Below are positions 45,781 through 56,758 of a DNA stretch of 64,000 nt, piece after piece. The notes beneath the pieces were generated by a model that was not told where the DNA came from, ran no database searches, and worked only from the letters and a program-made list of their open reading frames with translations. Position 1 is the stretch's first letter, and every line of letters starts with the position of its first letter. Position numbers and translations under genes: made by a program. The stretch spans positions 31,383,777-31,447,776 of the forward strand of contig CM055093.1 in assembly GCA_029204225.1 (NCBI GenBank), written 5' to 3'. Origin of the DNA: Diphasiastrum complanatum (Eukaryota; Streptophyta; Lycopodiopsida; Lycopodiales; Lycopodiaceae).

Positions 45781-46405
45781 TTCACATCACTAGACAAGTT
45801 CATGTCACCCATAAAATGACTATTCGCTTCGACTAGTGGCAAGGTTAGAGCCCATGCATTACATTCTTACTCCTAAGGATAGACATCATTTGACTTGTTG
45901 AGATCTTTGTCCACACTAGACAAGTTCATGTCAATTATAAAATGACTATTCGCTTCGACTAGTGGCAAGGTTGGAGCCCATGCATTACATTCTTACTCCT
46001 AAGGACATGTTCTATATCAAAGAGGTTATTGCATGTGTCAAAACTAGATGGATTGTTAGTTTTAGAGCTAGGGGGAGACTGCCATCTCCACCACTTTGAG
46101 AATTTCCACCATGGTCACTATTAATATTAGAGGACATGCTTATCTTTTATGATTTCACATGACTAGACAAGTTCATGCAGTCAACCATAAAATGACTATT
46201 TGCTTCGACTAGTGGCAAGGTTGGAGCCCATGCATTACATTCTTACTCCTAAGGACATGTTCTATATCAAAGGGGTTATTGCATGTGTCAAAACTAGATG
46301 GATTGTTATTTTTAGGGCTAGGGGGAGACTGCCATCTCTACCACTTTGAGAATTTCCACCATGGTCACTAATAATATTAGAGGACAGGCTTATCTTTTAT
46401 GTGAA
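45781..46405. repeat. Tandem repeat of about 245 bp, two full and one partial copy
   Basis: Segments beginning ACTAGACAAGTTCATG occur near 45791, 45917 and 46151. Each continues through AAAATGACTATT, GCTTCGACTAGTGGCAAGG and CATTACATTCTTACTCCTAA. The last two copies also share GCTAGGGGGAGACTGCCATC and the AATATTAGAGGACA end, with few differences, so the duplication is fairly recent. Confidence 0.85.
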
Positions 46406-47640
46406 AAAATGTAGTATATGGTTGTTTTCGTAATGAGAATATCTCTTTTAGTTATTCATGAAGATGAAAAAAGCTAATCTCATTTAAAATTATAGTTGTT
46501 TTTTAAGTAATATGTGATCTTGAAGGAAAACACGTCGAACTATATAGGCTCATGACTTTGACAAGGTCATAGGGTGACTTAGTCATAGAAGCAGTCTTAA
46601 TCAAGGCTTCTTAGTTCGTACTTGTATTCAATTATCATGCCAGATTATTAGTTTTCAAACAAGCATAGACTATATTTGTCACTTTTTATATCCTTACAAA
46701 TTTCTATAAAACTTCACAAACATCAATTAAGAAATGCATATATCTCCAAGTGTGATGGAATAGCTAAGAAGATACATTTGTATTAAAAGATGGGCATAAT
46801 TATGGCTAATATCATGAATATGCTAATATTTGGGAATTATATGTATGGAGTAAATTTCTATGCTAAAATCTTGCAAATAAATTGGACCTCAACATGAGAC
46901 ACATGATCAACATGTGAAGTAGCTCCACTAGCATGTTTATTCCTAAGGAATTTATGTTAGAATAAAGTACAATTTATTGTAGCCAAGAAAAAGTTAAACT
47001 TATGCAAAGCTATTTCATGATACTAGTAGGCACAAAGTTTCATGTTCACATTCATTACTCATCTATTAAGAATAAAATCTTTCAAAAACTTTCATACAAG
47101 GTTCTTGAACTAATGATGTGAAAGTGCATACATAGAGTATATATATATACATATAATTGAAGTAGAGGCTCAAAGATATATATACAATTTTTTCTCATGA
47201 TCTTAAAATAAAGCACATAATCATGATCGCAAATTGAATAAATGATTAACAACTTGCAAAGGTATGATTCTCTTTCCACACAATGATGTAAGGAACTCTT
47301 GTTTGCAAGTTGACAAATGATACAATTTCAAAGTTTTAACTAATCATAAACCAGATATATTGACCTTTGTAGGTTGATTTGCACTCATCAAAAAATGAAT
47401 TCTATATCATAATGAGGTGTTCAATGTCCAACTCTTATTTGTTTACCTTTTGGTATCATCTATGTAAGAGATTAATTATATCAGGTTAGATATATATTTT
47501 TTCATTATCGTTGCGATCTACTTGTGTATACATTGTGAACTAAAATATCCTTGAGCAACAAGAACATCGCATCAAAACAAAACATGATCAAATGCATGTA
47601 GCATATATAACATATATAATGTCCAAAGCATAAGATGCTA
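46406..47640. other. No recognised gene
   Basis: A/T-rich intergenic sequence. No conserved motif, RNA gene or LTR end was seen. Confidence 0.45.
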
Positions 47641-47667
47641 TATATACATACATATAAATATACATAC

Positions 47668-47719
<52 letters not shown>
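47641..47719. repeat. (TA)n microsatellite
   Basis: Imperfect ATACATA units running into a TA array of about 50 bp. Confidence 0.9.
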
Positions 47720-47722
<3 letters not shown>

Positions 47723-48439
47723 TTGTTATTTACGACATAGATGTTAGGGTCTAGGGCCATGGATTTGGGAGCATGGAACCCATCTAGCCCAATGCAGATG
47801 GGTCCCATGCACCCAACATAATGTTAGAAGTGAGCAACAATGAGATAACTTATCCAAAAAAAAAAAAGAGGTTTAAACTTCAATCCTTAGATACCTAATC
47901 TTGAGCATGACGTCCTTTCTCTCTTACGTTGCTCATACCAAAGTGTACAAATTCTATTGGATTAAGGGCATATGGCTTCTTACTATTCTTAATACTTCCA
48001 ATAAATTTATCACTAAGTTGTTAGCTTTTAGATTATATCCTCTCTTACCTATCAAATAATCTCATCATTTGTATAATTTTAATAAAGGTAGGAGCATTTT
48101 ATAAACCATTAAGAATATTTGTACTACTTATTCCTTCTCTAATGATAGAGAATATTTGTACTTACTTTTCTAGGACACCATTTCCATTCACATTGACCTA
48201 GACAAGGCATTTAACAAAATTAGTTGGAAAATAAAAGGCATTAAAGAAAATAAAAGAAAAAAAAATTACTAGATAATTTTTCTTTTTCAATCCAATAGTT
48301 TCACCATCATGGCAAGGTCCTTGTGGCATAATCCCACAACATTCTTGATGGACAAGTCACTTATCCATAGTGCTCATAATTTTTTTTTTAATCAATCATC
48401 TAGAAAACCCACAAGATTTTAATGAAGTTAATAAAATAA
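47720..48439. other. No recognised gene
   Basis: A/T-rich sequence. A short AACCCATCTAGCCCAATGCAGATGGGT stretch near 47780-47806 contains a small inverted repeat (ACCCATCT/AGATGGGT); nothing coding is seen. Confidence 0.4.
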
Positions 48440-48950
48440 TTTGATAAAACTAAGCACAAGATGAATTTTTAAGCCCATAGAGAGCTTTTCAAAGTTTGCA
48501 TACCTTATGGGTGTTTCTCTCCAACTTAGAGCCTTCGAGTTGAGATATAAAATGTCTTCTTCGATCACACCATGTAAAAATGTTGTTTGTACATCCACCT
48601 AGTGATTTTCTAGATCTACCACTATAGCTAGCAGTCTGGTTCTTATTGAGAGATTGATACTCTTTGTCCATCATTATATGTACTAGAATTTGTCTCATAA
48701 TAATCAATTGGCTCCTTGGAAAAATAATAAGTGGCTATGACATTGTCGATAAATCTTTTGGGAGAAAATCTGTTGATTAAAGTAGAGTTGGGATTCAGAC
48801 TTGATGCAATATCGGGTATGGATTCAACATCTGTAACTTTCTTCTTTCCCTTGAGATCGGCAAACTGAACTTCGAGAAAGATAATATCTCTACTTACTAT
48901 CATTTTCTTAGCTATTGGATTGTAAATCCTATAAGTCTTATGATTCTATA
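48440..48950 (-). pseudogene. Ty1/Copia remnant: integrase-RT linker and start of RT
   Basis: Read right to left: MIVSRDIIFLEVQF is the ISRDVIFDE-type end of the integrase region, followed by a charged linker (48880-48645). Then comes LLAIVVDLENH-stop-VDVQTTFLHGVIEEDI, the conserved start of the Copia RT, and YANFEKLSMGLK. The frame has a stop in the RT and frame changes. The piece is cut at both ends. Confidence 0.7.
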
Positions 48951-50455
48951 TAGTACATAGATGGGTATGAGGGTGAGTTAGTGTTTGTCCACTCCAATAA
49001 GATTCAAGGATCAACAGGTAGGCGCCTTGTTCAATGTTATGGATGTGAAAGCAATTATTGTATTGTTGATTGTTCCGTCAGTGAAAAGGTCAACACTATA
49101 TGCCGCTCTACAAGGATTGTGGATATGGACATCTGTATTTAGACTATTCTATAAAGTAGACTTCTATGCCACTGAATATGTTAAGTGTGGAATCTAAGGT
49201 AGATCACACGAGAACACCTCTTTACATAATAACTCATGTCCAAAAGTGGAATGCACTAGAGCCAATACTAGAATCTTCTCAAGAAACTAATAAAGGTTCA
49301 TCTGGTTGGTTATATATGGGAAAATATCCTAGGCCCACAATTGAAAAAGAAAACTTCAGAAGAATGAAAACGTGGGTAGAACCGGGAACAAGCAAGATAC
49401 CTACAAGAGAAAGATCAAGGGATAATGAGACCGTAGTTCATAATCAAATTTCCATTGTAGACCCAGTAAACTCTACAATAGAAGTTGCCACATTAGAGAT
49501 GTCTAGGCAGCATCAAGACGAACCTCATGCAAATAATACTATTGGTATAGCAATCGGAGAAAAAGTAGAATTACATGATCTCCTAGGATCCATGATAGGT
49601 GTACGTACCCTTAGGAATGATGTTGAGCAACAACCCTACTCTTTGGAGCAATATGAAAAAATGGGTTGAGACTTTTGAAAAGACAAACCTATTCCCAACT
49701 CTAACTCCTCACCCTCCACGTGAACCCCTAGAACCAATTCATAGTAGTGGAGTAGAGAATGAGAACAAAGTCCATAGTATAGACGTTAGATGAGAAATTG
49801 ATGTCTCAAATATCACATTGTCTATTGAACACAAAGGTTTCACTCAGGAATCTACTATCATTTATGATGGATTCGGAGTGATATAGTCTCATCCACCTTT
49901 TATCGGTCTTGGAATCTACAATATATGGATCTTGTATCCTTTACGATGAAAAATCTAGCCAATGAAGTGTGTGACCAGTGCCTGTGGAAAGATATATTCA
50001 CGTGACAGTTGCCTATGTATGCTTCTTGAACTTTGTCATTAACAATTTACCCGACACACCGCAGTCTCATAGAATCTTACTCGTAAGACCTTTGGTTGTG
50101 GGCTTCACATATTCTTTATGATTGAAAAAATACAGAACTGAAAAAGGATGATGAAGGTTGATCTGACAACTTGGGAGATAAAATCGACAGAGCAATGTAT
50201 ATTGGTAGCCAGTTAGCTACTATCTAGTGGATTGACGAAGAAGAAATTGAATTGAAACTCTTGAGATGTTGGAGGTGAATAGTGATTAAAGACAACACCC
50301 AAACCAAAGTGGTGGAGTAGATGAAGAGCTTAGCCATTGTTGTTTGCTTAAATTATATAATAGATCATTCAAGTGATAGTTCTTATGTGCAATCAGACAT
50401 AATGGAGAGATGGGTAGCAACCCAAAAGATCGTGTCCTTGAAGTTTCAAACTTCA
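48951..50455 (+). other. Unassigned region with a 167-codon ORF
   Basis: 49166-49669 is open for 167 codons (MPLNMLSVESKVDHTRTP..., hydrophilic and Glu/Asn-rich), the longest ORF outside retroelement pol in this part. A second open frame overlaps its end (49599-49793, Pro-rich). No domain, signal or family is recognised. After 49800 stops become frequent. It may be a decayed transposon ORF or a piece of a host gene; there is no evidence for expression. Confidence 0.3.
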
Positions 50456-50460
50456 TGATA
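50456..50460. repeat. Target-site duplication TGATA, left
   Basis: TGATA directly precedes the LTR start at 50461; an identical TGATA (60256-60260) follows the right LTR. Confidence 0.85.
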
Positions 50461-52288
50461 TGTGAACTTGAAATGAAGGTCTACTATTTCTAAAGTCCTG
50501 ACTTTAGAAGTTGTGACTTAAAAAGAACAAGTCAATTAAACACTGTTGAAAAGAACTTGAAAAAGGAACTTAAACTTAGTGAGGAAATTTAACATTCAAT
50601 CACAAAATCATTCATTCAAGAGACTTGCTGAGGGGTCAAGATGGGCACCCCCCCCTCCTCTGAAGGATTTTTCTTTAAAATTATGCAAGATCAATTGGCC
50701 CAAGTCCAATTACATATACAGTGGTTTTGGAAAAATGGAATTCTTAGATCTTCACATCAACCAGAAGTTTACAAATTCTGGAATCTTAAAAAATCTTATA
50801 CCAAGAAAAGTGGTTTCTAATAACATGCAAAGACTTACTGATCAAGAAATGAGCATGCATAGGCATTTGACATTAGGAGGCATGACATGCATGAATTCAA
50901 TCTGACATGCAAGCTTCGATTCCAACATGCAAAGTCACTAGGCTAGGGATGGTATGACATGCAAGTTCTAGTTTCGATAGGCAAGCTTCAAATCAGACAT
51001 GCAAGTTCCCAAATCAGACATGCAAGCTCTCAAACCAGACATGTAAATTCCAATCAGACATGCAACTCCAAGATCAAACATGCATGACCATTAAGCTATG
51101 GATGATGTGACATGCGAAGTCATCAAGTCATGGATGGTGTGACATGCAAAGCCATCAAGTCATGGATGGTGTGACATGCAAAGCCATCAAGTCATGGATG
51201 TTGTGACATGCATGGTTATCAGTCTTATGGATGGTGTGAAAGTTTTAGAGAGAGAGAGAGATGAAAGAGGTAAGAGAAAGTGAGTGTGTGTGTAAGTGGT
51301 TCCAAAAAGGATTCCAATCCAAGCTTGACAGTTCTCCTCAAGCCATAGCTCCAAGCTTTCTTCCAAGCACCTACACACATAATAGCAAAAGCAAGAGGCA
51401 AAGCAAAAATGAATGGGAGAAGAATGATGAGGGAGAGGGGCGAGTTAGTCCTTTCATAGGGATTGTGTAGCCTTTAGGAAGTGGCTGAGGTGTCCAAAAT
51501 GAGTGTGAGAGGTGTAAGGGAGACTCTAGGATAAGTAAAGTGAGAGGGTGAGGTGTATAGGTATGAGAGACTGTTTATCCATTAGCTAGATCAAAAGGGG
51601 AGGAGTAGGAAAGGTGCATTTTCCTAGGTGTCCTATGGCTTTCAAGCCATGTGGAAAAGTAGGTAAGTTACATATTGATAAGGATAAATGGTAGGCAGCT
51701 TAACATTTAATATTAGCCACTTTCAAGTTGAATATTTCCTCGTTTACAACATTGGGACTCACCCAAGCATTTTTCATGACATGGGAAAGGCTTTGTATAT
51801 GTCCATCTTACCTGGCATAATTTTCATCAATTCCTAGGCCTTTTTTTTCTAGGTTTTGCCCATCCCCAATCATAGTGGAGTGTGACACAAAGGGTGATCA
51901 GTCCTTTGGTTTCTTCTCCTAGTCTTTATAGACTCGAGTGAGCCTTCTTTATAGACTCGATTGAGCCTTCTTCAGGTACCATCTTTAAGCTTTAAGAAGC
52001 TTCTTTAGATTCATTCTTCAGGTACTCTTCTTAGTACCTGCACATACCCTTGAGAAAAGGTTAGGATTCATGCCATCAAATGGTTCATCATTAGATTCTA
52101 TTCCTAGAACCTGCATATTAAATTGTTAGCATTATAGTTTCATTTCTTGTCTTCAGGTAATGATACCTGCACTCATAATTCATCAGTTAGAGTAATAAGC
52201 TCTAATATTCAATATATGTTTTATACAAAAAGAATGGAAGACTGGATAGCCTTTATTTCTTGGCCAATTTGGTCTATACAATTTTACA
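50461..52288 (-). mobile_element. 3' LTR of the chromovirus
   Basis: 1828 bp; on the plus strand it begins TGTGAACTTGAA and ends CAATTTTACA, so read on the minus strand it is TGTAAAA...TTCACA. It matches the two halves of the right LTR (56759-57565 and 59281-60255). It contains the TGACATGCAA minisatellite at 50810-51240 and a short GA run at 51248-51260. Confidence 0.9.
50810..51240. repeat. TGACATGCAA minisatellite inside the LTR
   Basis: Repeated GACATGCAAG(C/T)TC and GTCATGGATGGTGTGACATGCAAAGCCATCAA-like units (quoted loosely), with the core ACATGCA. The same array is at 57105-57460 in the other LTR, with a different number of units, and as the reverse complement at 843-1370. Confidence 0.85.
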
Positions 52289-52730
52289 CCCATCCGACGC
52301 ATTAAGCGTTGTCCTCAACAGACATTTCTCAAATAAACATTCAAAATTTCGGGATATTCTTGGAAGAATTCTTCTTCCATTCATTTTTCATCCATAGTAG
52401 GATAGTTCTTAAGTTTGAGGAGGTATAATGTAGAAGTTATCCTCTTTCTTCCATTTCTTGTCTTGTGCATCAAGATCTACTCAGGTTGAAGGATTTCTTC
52501 GGTTCCTTGAACTTCTTGTGGTTTGGAATCTGTAAATCCATGTAGTTCTGGACCATTGAATGTCTTTAGCAAGCTTACATGGAATTTGTTATGGATTTTC
52601 CAAGTAATAGGCAAGTCAAGCTCACATGTAACCTCATTGATTACTTTCTTGACTTAAAAAGGTCCATAGTACTTTTGGGCTAGTTTTGGGTAGAGTTTCA
52701 TGCTGCCCTTCTTTTTCTGGAGCCTTTTCT
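52289..52730 (-). pseudogene. Integrase tail and chromodomain-like C-terminus
   Basis: Read right to left from about 52720: LYPKLAQKYYGPFKV and DLPITWKIHNKFHVSLLK, the linker after integrase in chromoviruses. Then EEILQPE-stop-ILMHKTRNG and LKLKNYPTMDEK-stop-MEEEFF, matching the position and pattern of the chromodomain (ILxxR...W...), which can guide integration to heterochromatin. Two stops lie inside. A purine-rich tract GTCGGATGGG directly precedes the LTR (minus sense). Confidence 0.7.
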
Positions 52731-52732
52731 TT

Positions 52733-54136
52733 TCAAATTTTAGGAGAACTAGTTCTCCTTCTTCGTACTTGATTGCCCTCCGACGCATATTGCACTTTTT
52801 TGTTGTTTATGTTGTGCACTTGCGATGGATTGCTGAACCTTTGAAAAGGTGTCTTAATAATTCTGCACAAATTCATCTGAGACAAATATCTTTTTTTAGT
52901 CCTTAATACAGGAAGCACAATTGGTTTTCCATACATTACTTCAAAAGGTGCTTTACCAGTAGAAGAATGAACGGTGTTATTGTAAGCAAATTCTAGTATA
53001 GGAAGATAGTGTTCACATTGAGTCTTCTGATCACTTACATAATTTCTCAACAAATCTATGATGGTTCAATTGGTAATTTCACTTTGACCATCAGTTTGGG
53101 GATGGAAGGAGGAAGAGAATCTAAGGGTTTTCCCCAAATTATCAAAAAGGGCTCTCCAAAAGTTGCTAGTAAATCTCGTATCCCAATCAAACACTATAAT
53201 TTTGGAAAGTCCATGCAGCCTAAAGATGTGACGGATAAACAAATGAGCTGCTTCGGGTCCCTTAGGCTTTTTCTTACAGGGAAGAAAATGAGCCTGTTTG
53301 CTAAATCTATCAATGATAGTCCATATCATCTCATTTCCATTTTTGGTTTTAGGGAACCTAGAGATAAAGTCCATGGTAATATGTTCCCAGGGTGCTTCAG
53401 GGATAGGCAAGGGATGAAGTAATCCTAGAGTTTTTAATCCTCGCTCATCTTTATTGTCTTGACAAACTAGACATGCATTTATATAATGCCTTGTGTCTCG
53501 ATGCATGGTAGGCCAATAAAAGAATCTTTTCAGAGCTTCCAGAGTCAAAGGGATTCCTCTATGTCCTGCATAGGGAGGACTATGGGTTTCTTGAAGGATT
53601 TTGGTTCTAAATGCTATAGGAATACATAGCTTATCTTCTTTGAATAAATATCCTTCTTTCAAAACATAGTCTTTATGACTTTGGTTTCTTTCAAGTATTT
53701 CAAAGATATGCTGGAAGTCGGAATCACTAGCATACATACTTTTCATAAGAAGGAAATCTTCATGATATGCTAGGGAAATATGGTTGACCTTGGGGATTCT
53801 TGATAATGCATCCGCGACCTTATTGTCCTTTCCTGGGTGATGAAGTAGCTGAAAATGGAAAGTGCTAAGGTAGTTAGCCCATTTTAGATGTTTTTCTCGA
53901 GTTAGTTGTTGGGTGAGAAAGTATCTAAGGCTTTGATGATCTATTTTAACTAGGAAATCATTTCCTAGAAGATAGTGCTTCCATAACTTAAGGGCATGAA
54001 TGATGGTCAAAAGTTCTTTTTCATAAATGTCATATTGTACTTCTGCCCCTTGAAGTCGTCTACTTTCAAAGGCTACAACATGACCTTCTTGGTTTAAGAC
54101 TGCCCCAATATAGTCTAAACTTGCATCCACTTCCAC
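52733..54136 (-). pseudogene. Chromovirus RNase H and integrase
   Basis: 54136-53066 is one open stretch of 356 codons. RNase H: VDASLDYIGAVL, FESRRL, YEKELLTIIHALK, KIDHQSLRYF, with the D-E-D residues present. Integrase: a THSPPYAGHRG His pair and CLVCQ complete the zinc-binding domain; TMDFISRFP has the first catalytic Asp and VFDWDTRF the second (VSDRD in most relatives, so two neighbours are changed); SEITN carries the Glu. A stop follows directly, after which 53053-52733 resumes with LRNYVSDQKTQCEHYLPILE and FAYNNTVHSSTGKAPFEVMYG. A further break after PIVLPVL leads into the tail. The catalytic residues survive, but the reading frame is broken. Confidence 0.9.
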
Positions 54137-55288
54137 AAAGAAAGGCTTACAAAGGTCAGGAATGATAAGAACAGGTCCAGTGGTAAGTGCATGCTTTAGA
54201 GTATCAAAGGCATTTTGCTCTTTCTTATACCAATGAAATTTTACCCTCTTCTTAGTGAGTTCATGTAGTGGTGAGGCTATATGAGCAAAATGGCGAATAA
54301 ACTTTCTATAATAGGAACATAAGCCTAGGAAAGACCAAACTTCATGAATATTTTTTGGTTTAGGTCAGTCTTGTATGGCTTTAATCTTTGAAGGGTCCAT
54401 TTAGATTCCTTCCTTAGAAATAATATGTCCTAGAAAGTGTATATTTTCTAGGAAGAATTCGCTTTTTTTGCCTTTTATGAAAAGTGAGTTCTCATGTAGG
54501 GTTCTGAAGACGATATCTAGATGTCTTTTATGTTCTTCTTCATTTGCACTGAAGACTAAGATATCATCAAAGAATGTTCCTACAAATTGTCTATGAGGTT
54601 GAAAGATACGTTCCATCATTCTATTGAATGTTGCAGGAGCATTAGTAAGACCAAATGGTACCACTAAAAATTCATAAAGGCTAGAGTTAGTCCTGAAAGC
54701 AGTTTTATGGACATCTTCAGGTGCTACTCTGATCTGGTGTTATCCACTTGTCAAATCAATTCTACTAAAGATACAAGATCCATTTATCCTATCCATAATG
54801 TCATCTATTCTTGGAATAGGAAAGTGGTTCTTAACTATAATCTTGTTTAAAGCACGATAGTCCACACACATCCTAAAACTCCCATCTTTCTTTTGTACCA
54901 AAAGTATAGGAGAGCAATAGGGGGAGTTACTGGGTTTAATAAGGCCTTTCTCTAACAAGTCATTAATTTGCTTAGAAATTTCTTCTTGTTGAGGATGGCT
55001 AACCCTATAGGGAGGTCTATTGGGTATGGAACTTCCAGGAATAATGTCTATCGTATGATCTTCAGGTCTTTCAGGGGGTAAGAACTTTGGTAGCTCATCA
55101 GAAAAACAAGAAGAATACTTTAATAAAAAGTCTTTTCTATTACTGTCCAAAGAATGTGCATTTCCATCAATGTCATCATCCATGCTTTGAACAAACAACA
55201 AATAAGAAAATACCACTTTCTTTAGTATCTTTGATACTTGAATATGGCTTACCAAAGGAATTGTTTCGCCACTTTGTCCTGCATGCAT
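54137..55288 (-). pseudogene. Chromovirus reverse transcriptase
   Basis: 55288-54740 holds the protease-RT linker and RT fingers: PERPEDHTIDIIPGSSIPNR, GLIKPSNSPYCSPILLVQKK, FRMCVDYRALNKI and DLTSG. Here a TAA replaces the Tyr of the usual GYHQI. 54664-54401 continues VPFGLTNAPATFNRMM and the active site FFDDILVFS (both Asp present), then LENIHFLGHIISKEGI. A second stop replaces a Ser after EGI, and a third (TGA for Trp) follows near 54368. The RNase H frame then opens. All three stops are single-base changes, as expected from slow decay of a once functional gene. Confidence 0.9.
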
Positions 55289-55329
55289 GCCTAAGATTAC
55301 ACCTACTCCCTACAATGGACCTACCATGA

Positions 55330-55760
55330 ATTCTATAGGTTCATAGTAGTCAGAGATTTGGAGCTTAAGTTTTTCAATTACAGGGTAAATGTTTGCATCA
55401 CCATCAACAAAAGCACCTTTAGCCTTAAGCATAGATTCAGAAAAGGAACCAACTCCTATCTCTTATGCAAGCTTAAAAGAGATGAAATTATGAGAATAGC
55501 CTGCATCAAAGAGAATTAGACAGAGTTTGTTATGGACTTGTCCCCATGTCTTGAGGAGATCATGGTTTTGAGTGTCTTCAATGCTTTGTACGACCACATG
55601 CTTTCCTTTGTCTGCACTTGAAGCTTTGACATCTTTGAGTGGACATTTTTCCCCACACTTGGAAATCTTCCTTCCTTGCGATAGGCCTGCACTTGCTCTT
55701 TGGAAAGGCGTTGAGTCTTCTCTTTTGGAGTTTGAGTTGTGGGAGGTTCCTTCCTTTTGT
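55330..55760 (-). pseudogene. Chromovirus gag C-terminus and aspartic protease
   Basis: Near 55660 the frame reads KCGEKCPLKD, a rest of the zinc knuckle. About 55540-55500 gives LILFDAGYSHNFISFKLA followed by a stop; the protease active site, normally D-S/T-G, is DAG here. EIGVGSFSESMLKAKGAFVD and VIEKLKLQISDYY follow to about 55330. The changed active-site residue and the stop make it inactive. Confidence 0.7.
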
Positions 55761-55867
55761 TCCCGCTTCCATTTCGATGATTATCCTATAGCTCAATTCT
55801 GGTAGCATAATATATGACTTGTTCCAAAGTATCAGCTTGTACTATATCTAAGCCATATTGTATACTT

Positions 55868-56404
55868 CTATGCAAACTCGAATAGAACTTTCCTTTTCTG
55901 TTCTTTCTTCGAAATGGAATGTAAAGTCTGAACTTTCAAAAGCAACTCCCAAAATCTCTTAATATACTCAACTACTTTCTCATTTTGCTTTTGCCTAAAG
56001 ATGTCCCAAGCAGCTAAAGTATCTTTCTTATAATCTTTTGGCAAAAAGTGGGCTTTAATTTGCTTTTTAAAGCTATGCCAAGTGGATGCAACTTCATGAT
56101 TAAATTTCATAGCTGCCCACCGTAGTGATGCATACTTATCTAGATGTAACGTTGCAAATCGAATCTTGGAATGATTTGAGTATCAACTCTTCTCAAAGAA
56201 AGTATCAAGATTTCGAATCCAGGCAAGCAAACTCCCTTCATTGCTATTGTCTCCATCAAACTTCAAAAACTTAAAAAGTTTATTATCAATCTTAGCAAAC
56301 CTCCTTTTCCTAGATCGAGTAGAGGAAGTGACTTGGAGGAAACATGAGGTGATGATGACATAGATGAAGAGGAGCTTGAAGAGCCTCATCAGGAGCCTAT
56401 CCAT
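55868..56404 (-). pseudogene. Chromovirus gag
   Basis: 56404-56183 contains a basic stretch and KFLKFDGDNSNEGSLLAWIR, resembling the F.G..P..W start of the retrotransposon gag domain. A stop near 56182 separates it from 56110-55868, which has STWHSFKKQIKAHFLPKDYK and EKVVEYIKRFWELLLKVQTL, the capsid domain core. It builds the particle in which reverse transcription takes place. Confidence 0.8.
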
Positions 56405-56737
56405 CTTTGATTGGAGTTTTTAAAATTCACCTAAAATAGACCAACTCAAGGCAAAAAATACAAATGGATGTGTGATTCACAGAAATGCCATTCTCCAAAA
56501 AGGAAGATATAAGCTCGCATTAAGAAAGTATTGTCTCTAAAATAGAAAGCAAGTTAGAGATCCAGTTCTTGAAGATCCCCCAAATGGAGGCTATTAGCTC
56601 TAATATTAAAGAGATCTTGTAAGAAAAAAGAAAATTCAAGCGGAAGAAAAATCTATTCGAAAGTAAACATACAAAGTCCTTCAAGAATGAATACACAAGG
56701 CCCTCACATCAACTTCACAAAGAAAGAAAAATAATAG

Positions 56738-56758
56738 ACCTTCGTTCTGATAGCAAAC
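56738..56758 (-). other. Primer-binding site, tRNA-Met type
   Basis: Read on the minus strand directly after the 5' LTR: GTTTGCTATCAGAACGAAGG. It matches the common plant TGGTATCAGAGC primer-binding site (initiator Met tRNA 3' end) with two changes. Confidence 0.75.
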
